The position numbers were made by a program, and so were the translations under genes. From contig NC_133897.1 in NCBI RefSeq assembly GCF_964199755.1, positions 11,806,992-11,870,991 on the forward strand: a DNA stretch of 64,000 bases. The letters run 5' to 3'. Positions within the stretch are counted from its first letter, which is position 1; each line of letters begins with the position of its first letter. A model generated the notes under the pieces. The model was given only the letters and a program-made list of their open reading frames with translations. It was not told the DNA's origin and searched no databases. Source of the stretch: Larus michahellis (Eukaryota > Chordata > Aves > Charadriiformes > Laridae). This document shows, in pieces, positions 43,801 through 55,800 of this stretch.

Positions 43801-46800
43801 TGAGACACTGATGAGCTCTTTTCAAGTTCCATTAAAAAGCAGAATAAAAGGTTTCATAATAACTACCTTAAATTGCAATAGTGATAATACTGAGGTATTA
43901 TGTATTAATGTTGGCTCATTATTCTCAGGAAGGCAAGAGCTCCCCTCCTAAGCACAGAAGGAATAACCTGCATGTGACCTGCTGGCAACTGTTAAAAATG
44001 TCGGTCAGGTTCAGCTGCCTTAATAATTAACATAAATAGGTCAAAAAGAGCAAGCAACGTCTTCAGCCTTGATGAGTGTCACTATATCAGAATATATGTT
44101 TAGTATCTGACTCAAAGAACACCATATGGATCACAAAGACAATTATTTGGTGTTTTCATGATGTACCAGGAACAGCTCTGTTAAGAATCTATTATTTTAA
44201 CTCTTTAAAAAGAAAATAAAAACCTTAAACTGCAACACCCCCCCTCCCATTTTTATCATATTATGTTACAAAATACCAAAGAGAAGCCAGAAAAAAGACA
44301 TCTTAAAATGAAATACCTGGTTTGCCAGAAAAAAGGCTAAATACTTTCGGACAAGGGACAGTGACAGTCTCTCCAATCTTTGCAGGACGCCAACAGGTGA
44401 TGTTATCCCAAACTCCAACACATCCTGAAACAAAACCAGCAGTAACAGACTTCAAAGCTCAGTCTGGTCCAAATCACCCTTCTGTACTTATCTTATAAAG
44501 ACTTGGCGGAAGCTTTTGATAAGTAGTTCAAGAAAGATTGGACTCCTCCAAGACAGTTGCAAAGATGGTATTGTATATGAAAATATTAAGGGAATCATAA
44601 GAGTCTGTTAATCAACCAGCTTATTTTTAGGTCAATTAATACATTGTTTGCAAAATGTCTCATTAAAACTATGTAATTTTGACAGGATCATGCTAAGAAA
44701 AGCTAAGAAAATATTAAAAAAAGTAAAAGTAGTTCATTCAACTCAGCATCACAAATACAATGGGAGCGCACCATGACTGGACAATTTTTGGAAAAAAGGG
44801 CATAGCCTAACAAAATCATCTTTCCTAAATTAAATAACAGAGATTTGAACAAAGAATGCTTCTGTATATTTATTTCAGGAAAGGCGGTCATAAAATGTTC
44901 TAGGCATGATTTATAGTAGTACTAGTAACAACTTGTAGACAGTAACTACTAGTTACAGTTTTGCCCATGCTGATGTCTCTATAGATGTGGCTCAAAAGCA
45001 GTATCTTGGGAATAGGAATAAATCTTCCTATAGCCTGCCACAGGCACCTGGATCAAGAGTGCTCTATTTGTTTAAAGGTGACTACCTATAATGATGAGTG
45101 AAGAGTTATGAAGGTTTCTGAATGTAAAAGCCTTATGAAGAATTACAAGTACAAAGAAGTAAGGAAATGTTACTTATCTCGATTCAAGTTCTCTCTGAGG
45201 AAAAAAAGATCATGTGCAAAATTCTGGGCATTTATGTCTTCAAATAAGGCAATGGACAATCGACAATTTAAATTTGTAATTAATACTAAAGAGAGAAACA
45301 AAACTTTTATTCTACCAGTATAAGGGACAGTTTGTTCCCTTCAGTAGAGAATATGAAACTTCAAGCAGAAACTACTTGCATCCATGTATAATACTGTTCT
45401 ACAGAATATTTATAGTATTAGCAATTTACTACGGATTTACTCTGTGCTAGTGACGTCATGCCCAAAATGAAGCCACCTGAGTTAAATGAAGCTGGAAAAG
45501 GAACATTAAAAAGTTCTATCTTTGTGTTAAACCATCTTAGTGCAATTAAACTTGAACAGCTTGTGCTGACTTAAAGTCTCTATCATCCTACTTTCAAAGT
45601 TTAAATTACTTTCAAAGTACATGTAAACTAGGGATCCCAAGAGCGTGTTACAGAAATGGCTGTTGGATTTGCCCCTGAGGGTATTTCCTAGCTGCAGCTT
45701 GAAGGATAGTCAATGGCAGAGCATTCCTATGGGTCTTGCTTTCCTTTGGAAGACAACTAAGTGTGACAGTCAGGAGGGAGCCTCTGCGCTGTACCAAGAA
45801 TAGGGTTTCAATATGAAAAAAGAAGATGAGAGGAGGATTAAGGGCTAAATTCTGCATTTTGTCACCAATTACATAGAGTCATCTTTTTTATACAGTTTCC
45901 CAAGGAAATGGTATTCTCCAGAGAAGTCACTTGTGCATGGGGACTGGGTCTTTCTTCACTCCTCTTAGGATTATACAGCTCTAAATGCAGCATCTGTTCT
46001 ATATTCAGAAACATGATGCCAAAAATAAGGGATTATGAGTGGGAACACTTCACAAAGTTTATCTCTGTGCGTAGATAAAATGTAACGCCTTTCTCTCCAC
46101 TGCTGTGTGTGCTGTATCAACCTCCAAAGAGGTATGCAACAAATATTTGTTGCATTGTATTATTGTTCATTACCTCACGGACTCACACATACTCACTTCA
46201 ATGTTTTTTCCATCCAAGTGCCAAAAATCTCCAAAGAGATTTGGAGATTCCAAATATCCAATCTATCACAACCTCTTTGGGCAACCTGCACACACACAAC
46301 TTCCTCCATGACGAATTTTGTCAGGCATCTAATCAGGATTTCCCTTGCTGGACGCTGCTTCCATTGCTTCTTGTGTTTTTTGTTTGCATTTTTTTCTGTT
46401 CACATCTGAGAAGAGTCTGGCTTCATCTTTATAAGCCCATTAGATAGATGAAGACAGCAACCATATCACTCTTCCCCAAACTGAACAAACCCAGCTTTCA
46501 GTCAATTGTTATATGTTGCATATTCTAGTGCCATCTCCTTACTCTCTGATGAGACAATTAATGGCTTTTCTGTACAAAGGAGCCCAAAACTGTACACAGA
46601 ACTCTGCTGAGATGGAGCCTCAAAAGAGCCAAATAGAGACAGACAATTGCTTCTCTTGATCTACCACTTTGCTAGTGTAGCACAGTATATGGTTAAACCT
46701 CATCTCCGTAAGGGTGCGCTGCTGGGTCATGTTTAAATTAATATCTTTCTAAAGCAAACACCCAAAATGAGTCAGAATAATTTCATCCTAAAAAATGTTT

Positions 46801-49800
46801 ATTTCTTTTCAAGACAGTCTGAAGTTGTTAATTCAGTTGCAGAATCTAGAATGTAGGTACCCATCTTTAATCAATCCCACCCTTATTTGCTTAATACTGT
46901 GTGACTAACCTCAGCTTGTCACGTTCTCCAAATACCTAAAGAGGACTGATTGTTTTGGTTCCTTTAGTAACTTTGACTCCTAGACCAACATGCAGGATTC
47001 CTTCTTTTAGCCTTACCTTAGGGTAAGGGAGATTTAGTTAGGACTTGGAACTGTGAGAGTGGCATTCTTTTTATCTGTATTCCACAGTTGGCTGAGAAGT
47101 TCCTGTTCCCATTGACAATTCATTCTTTTCAGGTTTCTGGTCCTACCCACTTGAATGTTTCTGGCAACTGACTCAGAATGTAATACTCTTTGAACTCCAG
47201 CATCATTCCTTTTTTCCTGATGATCATGCAGAGTTTGTCCTCTCTAGTGTATCTGCCCCTATAGCTGGTTCATACATTTCTTTAAGAATTAACTCATGAG
47301 TTTTATCTATGCTCTGTTTTACCTGACTACCTCCTACTCCCTCCAGCACTTGTGGTTTTTCTTTTAACATTAGTAATGATATTTCCGAGGTGATGTTGAC
47401 TGGGCCATGTAGATATAATTTAAGATTTGAGCAAGTCATCTTTGTACCCTTTGAAGCCAATGGAACTTAAACATGCTTAGGCGCTTCCTGAGTTGCAGTA
47501 CTGGATTAAAATCAAGTCCTACATCTCTACGATGCAACACCAGGGCTTATGCAAAATAAAAGAATATTTACTTCAGCCAATTCAGGTCATGCTTCCTTCC
47601 CAATTGATTTTAAGCCAGAAACAACACCAACAACGTGACATACAAGAAAGACAAAGAAACTATTTTCTTTATCTGCCAGCACTCAGGACTATAGCGACAA
47701 AATGCAACTCTTGGCTTTGATGGATATAGTGCCTGAGCCAGCATAAACAAGCCCTGGAGTACACAGAATAATTAGCATCTTGTGCGACTTCAGACCTTGT
47801 TAGTTCATCCCCATTTCCACTAAAAAGTGAGAGCTGAGATGAGTCATGAAAGTGTTCATGCGCACCCATAAAAGCTGATGACTTTCACAAATTTTCCCTT
47901 TTGTTCAGTACACTCTCTGTAAAATGGTGGATTCGCTACAGTTATCCGCAAACAGTTCAGAGGCCTTTAAAAATTTTTGCTACACTGATATTTGGACTGG
48001 GCTAAGGTTTTGCTAAAAAGGCAACTGAACAATGTGGGCTTCAGAGCTTCATTAGTACCTTTTCCACAAAAAACCCCACAAAACTCTTATTCAAGCTTCA
48101 CTTACATGAAATATTATACAGAAAAAAAGAGGTCTAAGTCCTATTCCCACCAAAATCGATCAACACAATTTGCATCAGATCTCAAAGCTAGCTTGCAGGA
48201 AGGAAATCAGCATACAAGTTTTTGACATTCAAAACATTACAAGTCACTAATATTTTCTGGGGAATGTATTTTTTACATCAGTTTTTCCCCAATATGTTAG
48301 GACTTTATGGCACAGTATAGAATGATACTTTTTCAGACTCCTTAAATTGAATAGGTGAAATAACACAAAAGATGCATTTCCTACATCTAGACTACATTAA
48401 GATGCATCAACAATCATGAGAATGAAACTTGAGTGGCTGTCATCAGAATTCCAAGAAGAATATTAAGCCTCAGTTTATGTATACATACAAGCTTATTTAT
48501 TATGGTACAGGAAATCTGCGAAAACTGATGAAATCTCCTAGAGGCATTTATAGTCACTGAATGACTACAGTGTGCTTGTGAAAACTGGTCTAGGGCTCAA
48601 TGCTGAAATGATGGTGTTACTGGTGCACTGCTAGCGTCTATTAGAAGTACAATTGTTAAACAATACGCACTTTTCTGGGCCTTCAACTCACACCTTTGCT
48701 CATTTCCCCCTCCTATTGCTACGGATGGCATATCTCTTTTTCTTTTCTTACCAAAACACACCCTTATGCAGTAGTGGCATACAATTAACAAGTCCATTCT
48801 TACTACACTTGCATCAATTTCTCTCTTACATCCCAATATCATGTTTCTATTGTACAGCATGAGTTTAATCGTGCCCAGTTGAAACTAGCAATTAATTTCC
48901 CACTGATCTTGGAAATTCAAGATGTGGCACAACTGGAGACCTTGGTGAGTTTCACAGGTCTTCAAGTAGATATTGCTCTTTACCCACCAGTGCTTCCTTT
49001 TACAGCAACAATAACATATGCAATATTGTTAGAGGGTGACAGAGCATGATTCACTTCATCCTAAAACACATGAACATAGGCCAGATTAATTGCTTCCAAT
49101 GTTGCCTGTTTCTCCCCAGTGACTATAGAGCGGCCTATACATCCTATACATACCTACACTGTTGGAAAATGAAGATATGATAAATGCTTTGTTAAATGTG
49201 CCTCTTTCTGCAAATAGAATACCTAGCTTGATCAAGCTGCGTGTTCTGCTCCCTACTATCTACTACTCTCTGTCAAGCCATTAACTCATTCAGTGTTAGG
49301 ATTTATGGACTGTCATCCATCATTGCCACATTTCATAAAATCATTATGTACGCTCTTTTTCTCTGGAAGATTTACCTATCTCCTGCATATACAAGCCTGT
49401 TTCCTACTATCTCCAAAGGATACTAATCAGTTAGGGTACAAAATATATTTATTTGCAGCTTTAAATAAGGTTTTAAATTTTAGTTATAGTAACAATTCTA
49501 CCAGTAATTCTACAGAAAGTATCTCACATTTTAAATAAAACTTAAATTGCTCAGATATTTATTTTCATGTCTGCAATTTTATTTATTTATCATATTAAAA
49601 AAAAAAATTCTAAGTACCCAAAGTGTGTTAATGTCCAGTTATATCCTTTTATGTTCATTCACTGATTTAGTCTCTGTTTGCATCCAGCTTCAATAAATTC
49701 TCAAACCTTGAATGTTTTTGTCTTTTCACCCTGATATGTACACATATAAAACCAGTCCAGCTCTTGATCTGTCTTAGCTCCCCAACTTTTCCTATGCATC

Positions 49801-52800
49801 TCTACTACTATACTCTTTACCGCCTTCTTCACCTATTAATAAAGCTAGCAAAGTAAAAAAAAAAAAGGCTCTTCATCCCTCCTTCTGTGGTGTCTAGAAC
49901 TCCCTTGCACCCTACATATAACAATCTCTTTTCAGTCTCTTCATTTGCATCATTTATTTCTCTGGTGTGTCATTCACAGGACGTCCAAAGAAACAATCAA
50001 TCTTACCAGAAAGCCTTTGCTCAATGACTCGCTCAAAAGTGTGGCCACAGTGTTACCCCTCCACTGCTCTTCCCTCCTGTTCCTCCAGATGCTGTTCCAG
50101 ATGCTATTCTTAGTTAGTTTCAATGAGATCACTTACTTTATTTGAATGCTTGGTGCTTAATGCTTGTGATGCATTTGCAAATACTTCATAATGAAAGGAA
50201 ACGCAACACACTATAAACTATGCTTTGTTTCTCATTTCTTTCAGCTTACACAAGTATTGCCACCACATTCCTCATCCTGCTATCTGAGATCCACATTTTG
50301 GGCAACAACTTTGCTTACCTACAGCTGCTTCTTCCTCTATAAAAATGTGTAACACTGAGTTTGCACTGGCAAGTTTTGTTTATATATACATTTTATCCAT
50401 ATATTTACCACTAGGTGGCACTTTGCATTTGGATTTTAAAAATTGCCGATTCAAAGAAAGGTTTAGCATTTTTTAAACTGTCTAGACGTGCATGATACAT
50501 GAAACAAAGAAGGAGTACTTTGAAAATCAGCCAGAAAGTTGTCAGCTAGTCCAGGGTTTATTTTTCAAACAGGGAAACATTTTGATTTTTATACTTAACT
50601 TGACAAAGGAGAAGCAATCTCACCTCTTATGGGCAATGTTTTCTAGACTGTAGGTCTGAATGCTGCAGCATGTAATTTAGGCCGCATGTGAATTTATGAA
50701 CATATACGGACTGAAATTCTTTCTGCATTTTCACACCAGTAATAAGAAAGAAAGGAAAAGGAGGTGCTAGAGAAATAGCAGACTAGCAAACTGGAGGCAA
50801 AGCAAACACACAGCAGAACTGCTTGAAGAGGTAATAGGAGTAAGACAGTAGCAAAAATACTGTTGCTCCAAGCTACTTTGCTAGTGTTATTTGCTGTCTA
50901 CTTTTGTCAGGGCCGCAAGTGCACTAATAGGCCTTAATGGTCCCTGCCCAGGTCCCCTCTAAGCTCAGGTCTGGGCCTTCACTGATGTTGTGGGTGCAGC
51001 TGACTTGGGCTTCACCGCAGCGGTGCCTGTGCCTGCCTCTGCCCAGGCCCCGACCCGCCGCTGCCGCCCTGCCCGGCCATCCCAGGCCTGCGCCTGGCCC
51101 TGCTTCCCCGTGCTCGGCTGGATCCTGACCCACCACCTGCAGGCTAATGTCCTCGGCTGTCCCGGTCCCCAGGGAGATGCCCGATGCCCAGGGCTGTCCC
51201 CACTGTCCCCCACCTTTCCTGGCTGGGGTGGGACAGGCCCTGACAGGCCCTGCCTGCCCCGGGGCCCCCAATCCCCCTCCGCAAGGAGCTGGGGCCTGCG
51301 ATCCTCTGAAAATGAGCACACTGACTGCCAAAGGGTCAAGAAGCAGCTCCAATATCCTTACGTAGCACTAAAGCACTGTTGTGACATGGTACAGAAATAC
51401 TGAGGAAATGTGAATGTAAACTTTTTTAACTACTGGTCAACAAAAACTACTCATACACAGCAAGTAGAGTTTGGGAAGGCTACAGTATACGTCAGATTCA
51501 ACTAGTTAAACAGAATGACGAAAACAGTACAGTTTACTCGTGTTCACCTTAAATGTCTGCAGTTTATAGATTTGCAAAAGCCAGTCCTATTACCAAGCAT
51601 GGCAAAAATACTGTTACTGAGATTTCTAGGAGATTACTGGCTTTATGCTAAATGAAACACTTCAGAAGAAATGTCTCATTTCCTTTCAGAAGAACAGTTT
51701 CCCCATTACAGAATCAAAACTCTACAGCTAATTTTATTTTTTAATGTAATTTACAAATTTTAGAGTACTGTAAGGAAATATGGAAGTTGCAGCTAAAACT
51801 TTGGAAGAAAAGCCTTCTGAAAAAGAAAACACATTCCCATCCAAATTTTCTACGAAATAAATACTGCTTTCCAATTACTCAAAATGTTCTTTGGATACAA
51901 CAGCATTTATTTTTGTATGACTGGACAGCATGCTAATCTTACCATAAGAACACCATTTTCTATTATGTTGGAAAGATATTCATGGATGTGCAGTCAAAGC
52001 TGTAAGAGGTACCTTTATCTTCGTGTTGCCCCAATTTAGACATGCTGTACGTAATTCATAAAATACCATTAAATATCAATCTCTTCTTCATATAAACCCC
52101 ACCAAAAAATATTAAAAGTCTCTGTAAAGTATTGGGATCACATATTTCTGTTAGTTTGGAGTATGTCCCATGTGCTATTTGTTGTATTAGCTGGAGCTTT
52201 TTTAGTGCTTTGGTATTCAAGATTTCTTCCTTGTGGTATTTGAACTTTGGATGTCATGGAGCGTAGAATGCCATGGCCACAGCTGTCTTTAACAGGACCA
52301 GGACTCAAGCACAAAACTATGTGGGGCAGTATTTCTTTCAGAATCTTCTGAAAACCACCATAAATTCACTTATGGCTGTGCAGTTTCCTTTTTCAGGGCT
52401 CCAAATGCCATCTATTAATGTCTTGTGCTGAATTCCTATTTATGTTTTTTTGCGGGTAGAAATTTCAGACCTTCAAAATTGTAGAATGTATCTGTGGCTA
52501 CATGTTGCCTCTCTTCTTTCTGAAAAAGTTCGTTATTGTCACTCTTTGTATCCTTTATTATGCGAGATTTTTCAATGAGGCTGATCAGGACATTTTCTTG
52601 GTCTTCATCATTTATTTCATGTTTGTTATTTTTCAGTAGGCAGCTCCTTCCATTCAAGGTTCTTTCTCACCTATCGCACAGCCTCCTCAAAAAATGAGCC
52701 AGCTCTGCTTCTCTTCTGCCCTCAAATAATTAAGTACAGCTTCCACAAAGCCCAGACATTGTCAACACCATAAGGATGATCAGTTTTATGTGGTGTCATT

Positions 52801-55800
52801 AATGATGACATTTCAATTAATGTAAGCCAACATAGACAAACATTCAAAGCAGCCCCTTCAGCTCCCCTCATAAAAAAATGTATGAAACAAAAAGTAGCAG
52901 CATGCCACTACCACAGCTAGAAAAGCAGCAGCACAGAGATTAAAGAAAACTAAAGTTGTCCTGCCAAGAGCTACCGGTGCTGCATGAAAGGAAGTTCCAT
53001 GATCCCAGTATTTCATTTAATTCTACCATTAATGCTACCTCAAATAACTCTAAGCAACACTGCAGTCTGAACTACGGGCCTGTTTTACAGAGAAAATAGC
53101 TGCAAAAACAAACAAACAATGATGGAAGACCTTGATGTGATTGGGAGGATTAAGGAAAATGGGAACCTTGAGGAGATTCATTTTCATACAGTAAAAGAAA
53201 GGCCTCATCTGGCTTTGTGTAAGTCCCCTATTTACTGATGTAGAGGGAGAGTGATCATCAGGTTAGCTTAGTTACACTTACAGTCAGTCCTTCTTTTGCA
53301 CAATACAGAGATATATATGTGTGCATGTGTGGGTTTAGAATGCAAAATAGGCACCTTTCTTGCTGGAAAACTAGCCTCAACAGCAGAGGTTAGCCGGGTA
53401 AACTAACTCTTGGACAACTCGCCACAGGTCCAACATTTGAATCTTCATCCCACTGTTCTGAAGAGCTTTTAGAAAGATCTGTTCTGTTTCATCCACAATA
53501 TTATAAGCTCAGTGCTGAAATCACTGAGTGAAATTCTACTAGCAGTGTAATTCCAGAGATTAGACTACATTGTGACATTGGTCCCTCTTGCTTTAAATTT
53601 ATGAATGAAAGTATCATTTTGTTAGTCCTTTCTGGTTTAGTTTCCCATTACTAGCTGTATTATAAAGCCTCTCTTTGAGAGGTTTATGAAATTCTTTCCA
53701 AAGCCATTTCTCTTTCCATCTACATCCCTTTCTCAAAGTTAAGATGCCATATCTAAAATTAAAAATGTTGTCTGGCATATGGGTCTCACAAAAACACATT
53801 TTGGAAAGCAAGAGCTCAAAAGACCCATTTAACTATACAGCCACTCAGTCCAAAATTAAAAAAAAACAAAACCAGACTTAATTTTTTCATGATAAAATCT
53901 TTTTAGAACTTTTTATTGTAGAACCGTGTTATAAAGTCTACTGACTGAGTTTTAATGTTTTCGACCATAAGATTACACATTTCATTTAAAGGTGAATGGA
54001 AATGAATCAATTACTTTATAAGGTAAAATTCTAAATACCGAACAAAGACATAAATTTGCAGTTGGCCATTTTTTATGTATTTTCAATCACTTTTATTGGG
54101 AACTTTCTGTTTTTTTTAAAAGACAAGCCATGGGTAGTGCGTAAAAGATAAATTAGTGTTTTCCCATATGGACCTCAAAACCTGGAGCTATTATGAATTA
54201 TTCAGAATAGCATTAATCTGCCCTCCAAAAATGACAGTGCAAAAAAAATTCTCTCTCAGGCTTCCAGCTAAGGTGCATCCATACCTCAGGTGTCAAATTT
54301 TAGGATGAAAGACGAAAACAAATGTGGATGAAAGCTAACACAGTCTTCATAAAATAAACATATTTGATTGAGAGCACTACAGAGAGGAAGACACTGCCAC
54401 GGATCTTTGGAGCGTGACTTTCTTCCCTAAATGGAGTGTAATGCTCTCCACTAATAGAAGAGTATGGGCTAATGCCTGAAAATCCCCCAAAGAGCGCAAA
54501 GCAGGAGGTCCGGATAGCCATCTAACAATTTGATGTTGGCAAATGAGCAGAATTTAGACAAACTGGGTCCTGTGGTTTTAATATATCCTTATCCTTCAAA
54601 GGGTATTTACATAGTATTTATACAGTGTTTCCTTGCAAAACACACTATTGTTTTATTAAGCCATGAAGTAAGCAAGTCCTTAGATTTCCAAGTCAATGAT
54701 TTTAGGTACACTACAAAAATTACTCAGTGAAATTCTTTAGCCCATGTTATGAGGCAGTTCAGGTAAGATGTATATAGCATCATTTTATTATGTAAAAAAA
54801 ACCCCAAACCACAGTTGCCTTTAAATCTTTCCTTTACATCTCCCTAAATGGGAGATGAGAAGTATTTAGGGACATGGTTTAGTGGGTGGGTTTGGCAGTG
54901 TTGGGTTAATGGTTGTATTCGATGATTTTAAAGGCCCCTTCTAACCTAGATGATTCTATGATTAGATAAGGTATTCCATACATAATTGCCATCTAGGTCA
55001 AAGGAGAAACTGCCTGTCCCATACAATTTGGATCCTCCAAAATTCAGTAGCTGTGCATACGAGTCAAATTACGGAGCGTGTTACATAGCGGTGTGAAGGC
55101 TTCTCAGGTCCCCAAGAATTTAATGAAAACATTCCCACTGCTTTTGAAAATTGAGGCCCAAGCCTCCAGTAGAAAATCTCAGTGAACCTTTATTTCCAAA
55201 TTCTAGACAGGACCTTCACTAGATTTTATTATAGCTTTTGGGAGGCAGGTAGCACATATTAAAGTTAGAAAAGCGTGAATAAGCGCTGTATAACCGTCCT
55301 TTCCGTTGAAGAAGTGAAATAGGTTTTGTGAATTTATTGTAATGAATTATGTTTCAAGTGTACTACAAGTTTTAGGTGTGGAGCTAGGACTTGGTCTAGT
55401 TCCAGCTTGCCAATTTTCATTAGTAATTCTTCTTTATTAGCAGTCAGAGTACCACTGTGACAATCCGCAAGTCTCCATTCAAAATACTCCTTACATCTTT
55501 GTATGAATACAGAGAGTTTGTTAGGAAAATAAGGATGCATAGAGAACAGATATTTTTTGAAATGCAAATACATATATTTAACAGAGGCTCTTCTGAACAG
55601 GTTCTTGGTAAAAGTATCTATAACATGAAACATAGGATAAATTCTGCTATAACATTAAACACACAGTTTTTAAGGGTTCATTACCATAGGGTCTTTATTC
55701 CAGTCTCCTACAAAACGGAATATTCCCTTAGTTTCAGCCAGGCATTCAGTTGAATTTATAAATCCTTCCACTGCTGTTTTATCACTACCTGCAGGGTTGA

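Noticed and set aside
46105..46447. Three overlapping frames in all plus-strand phases near 46.1-46.4 kb
   Set aside because: They fall in an old CR1 on the opposite strand and in pyrimidine-rich sequence; three phases open at once argues against coding.
50924..51403. Four open frames of 63-142 codons on both strands near 51 kb
   Set aside because: They coincide with the GC-rich island and run on both strands at once, as expected from composition. No domain recognised.
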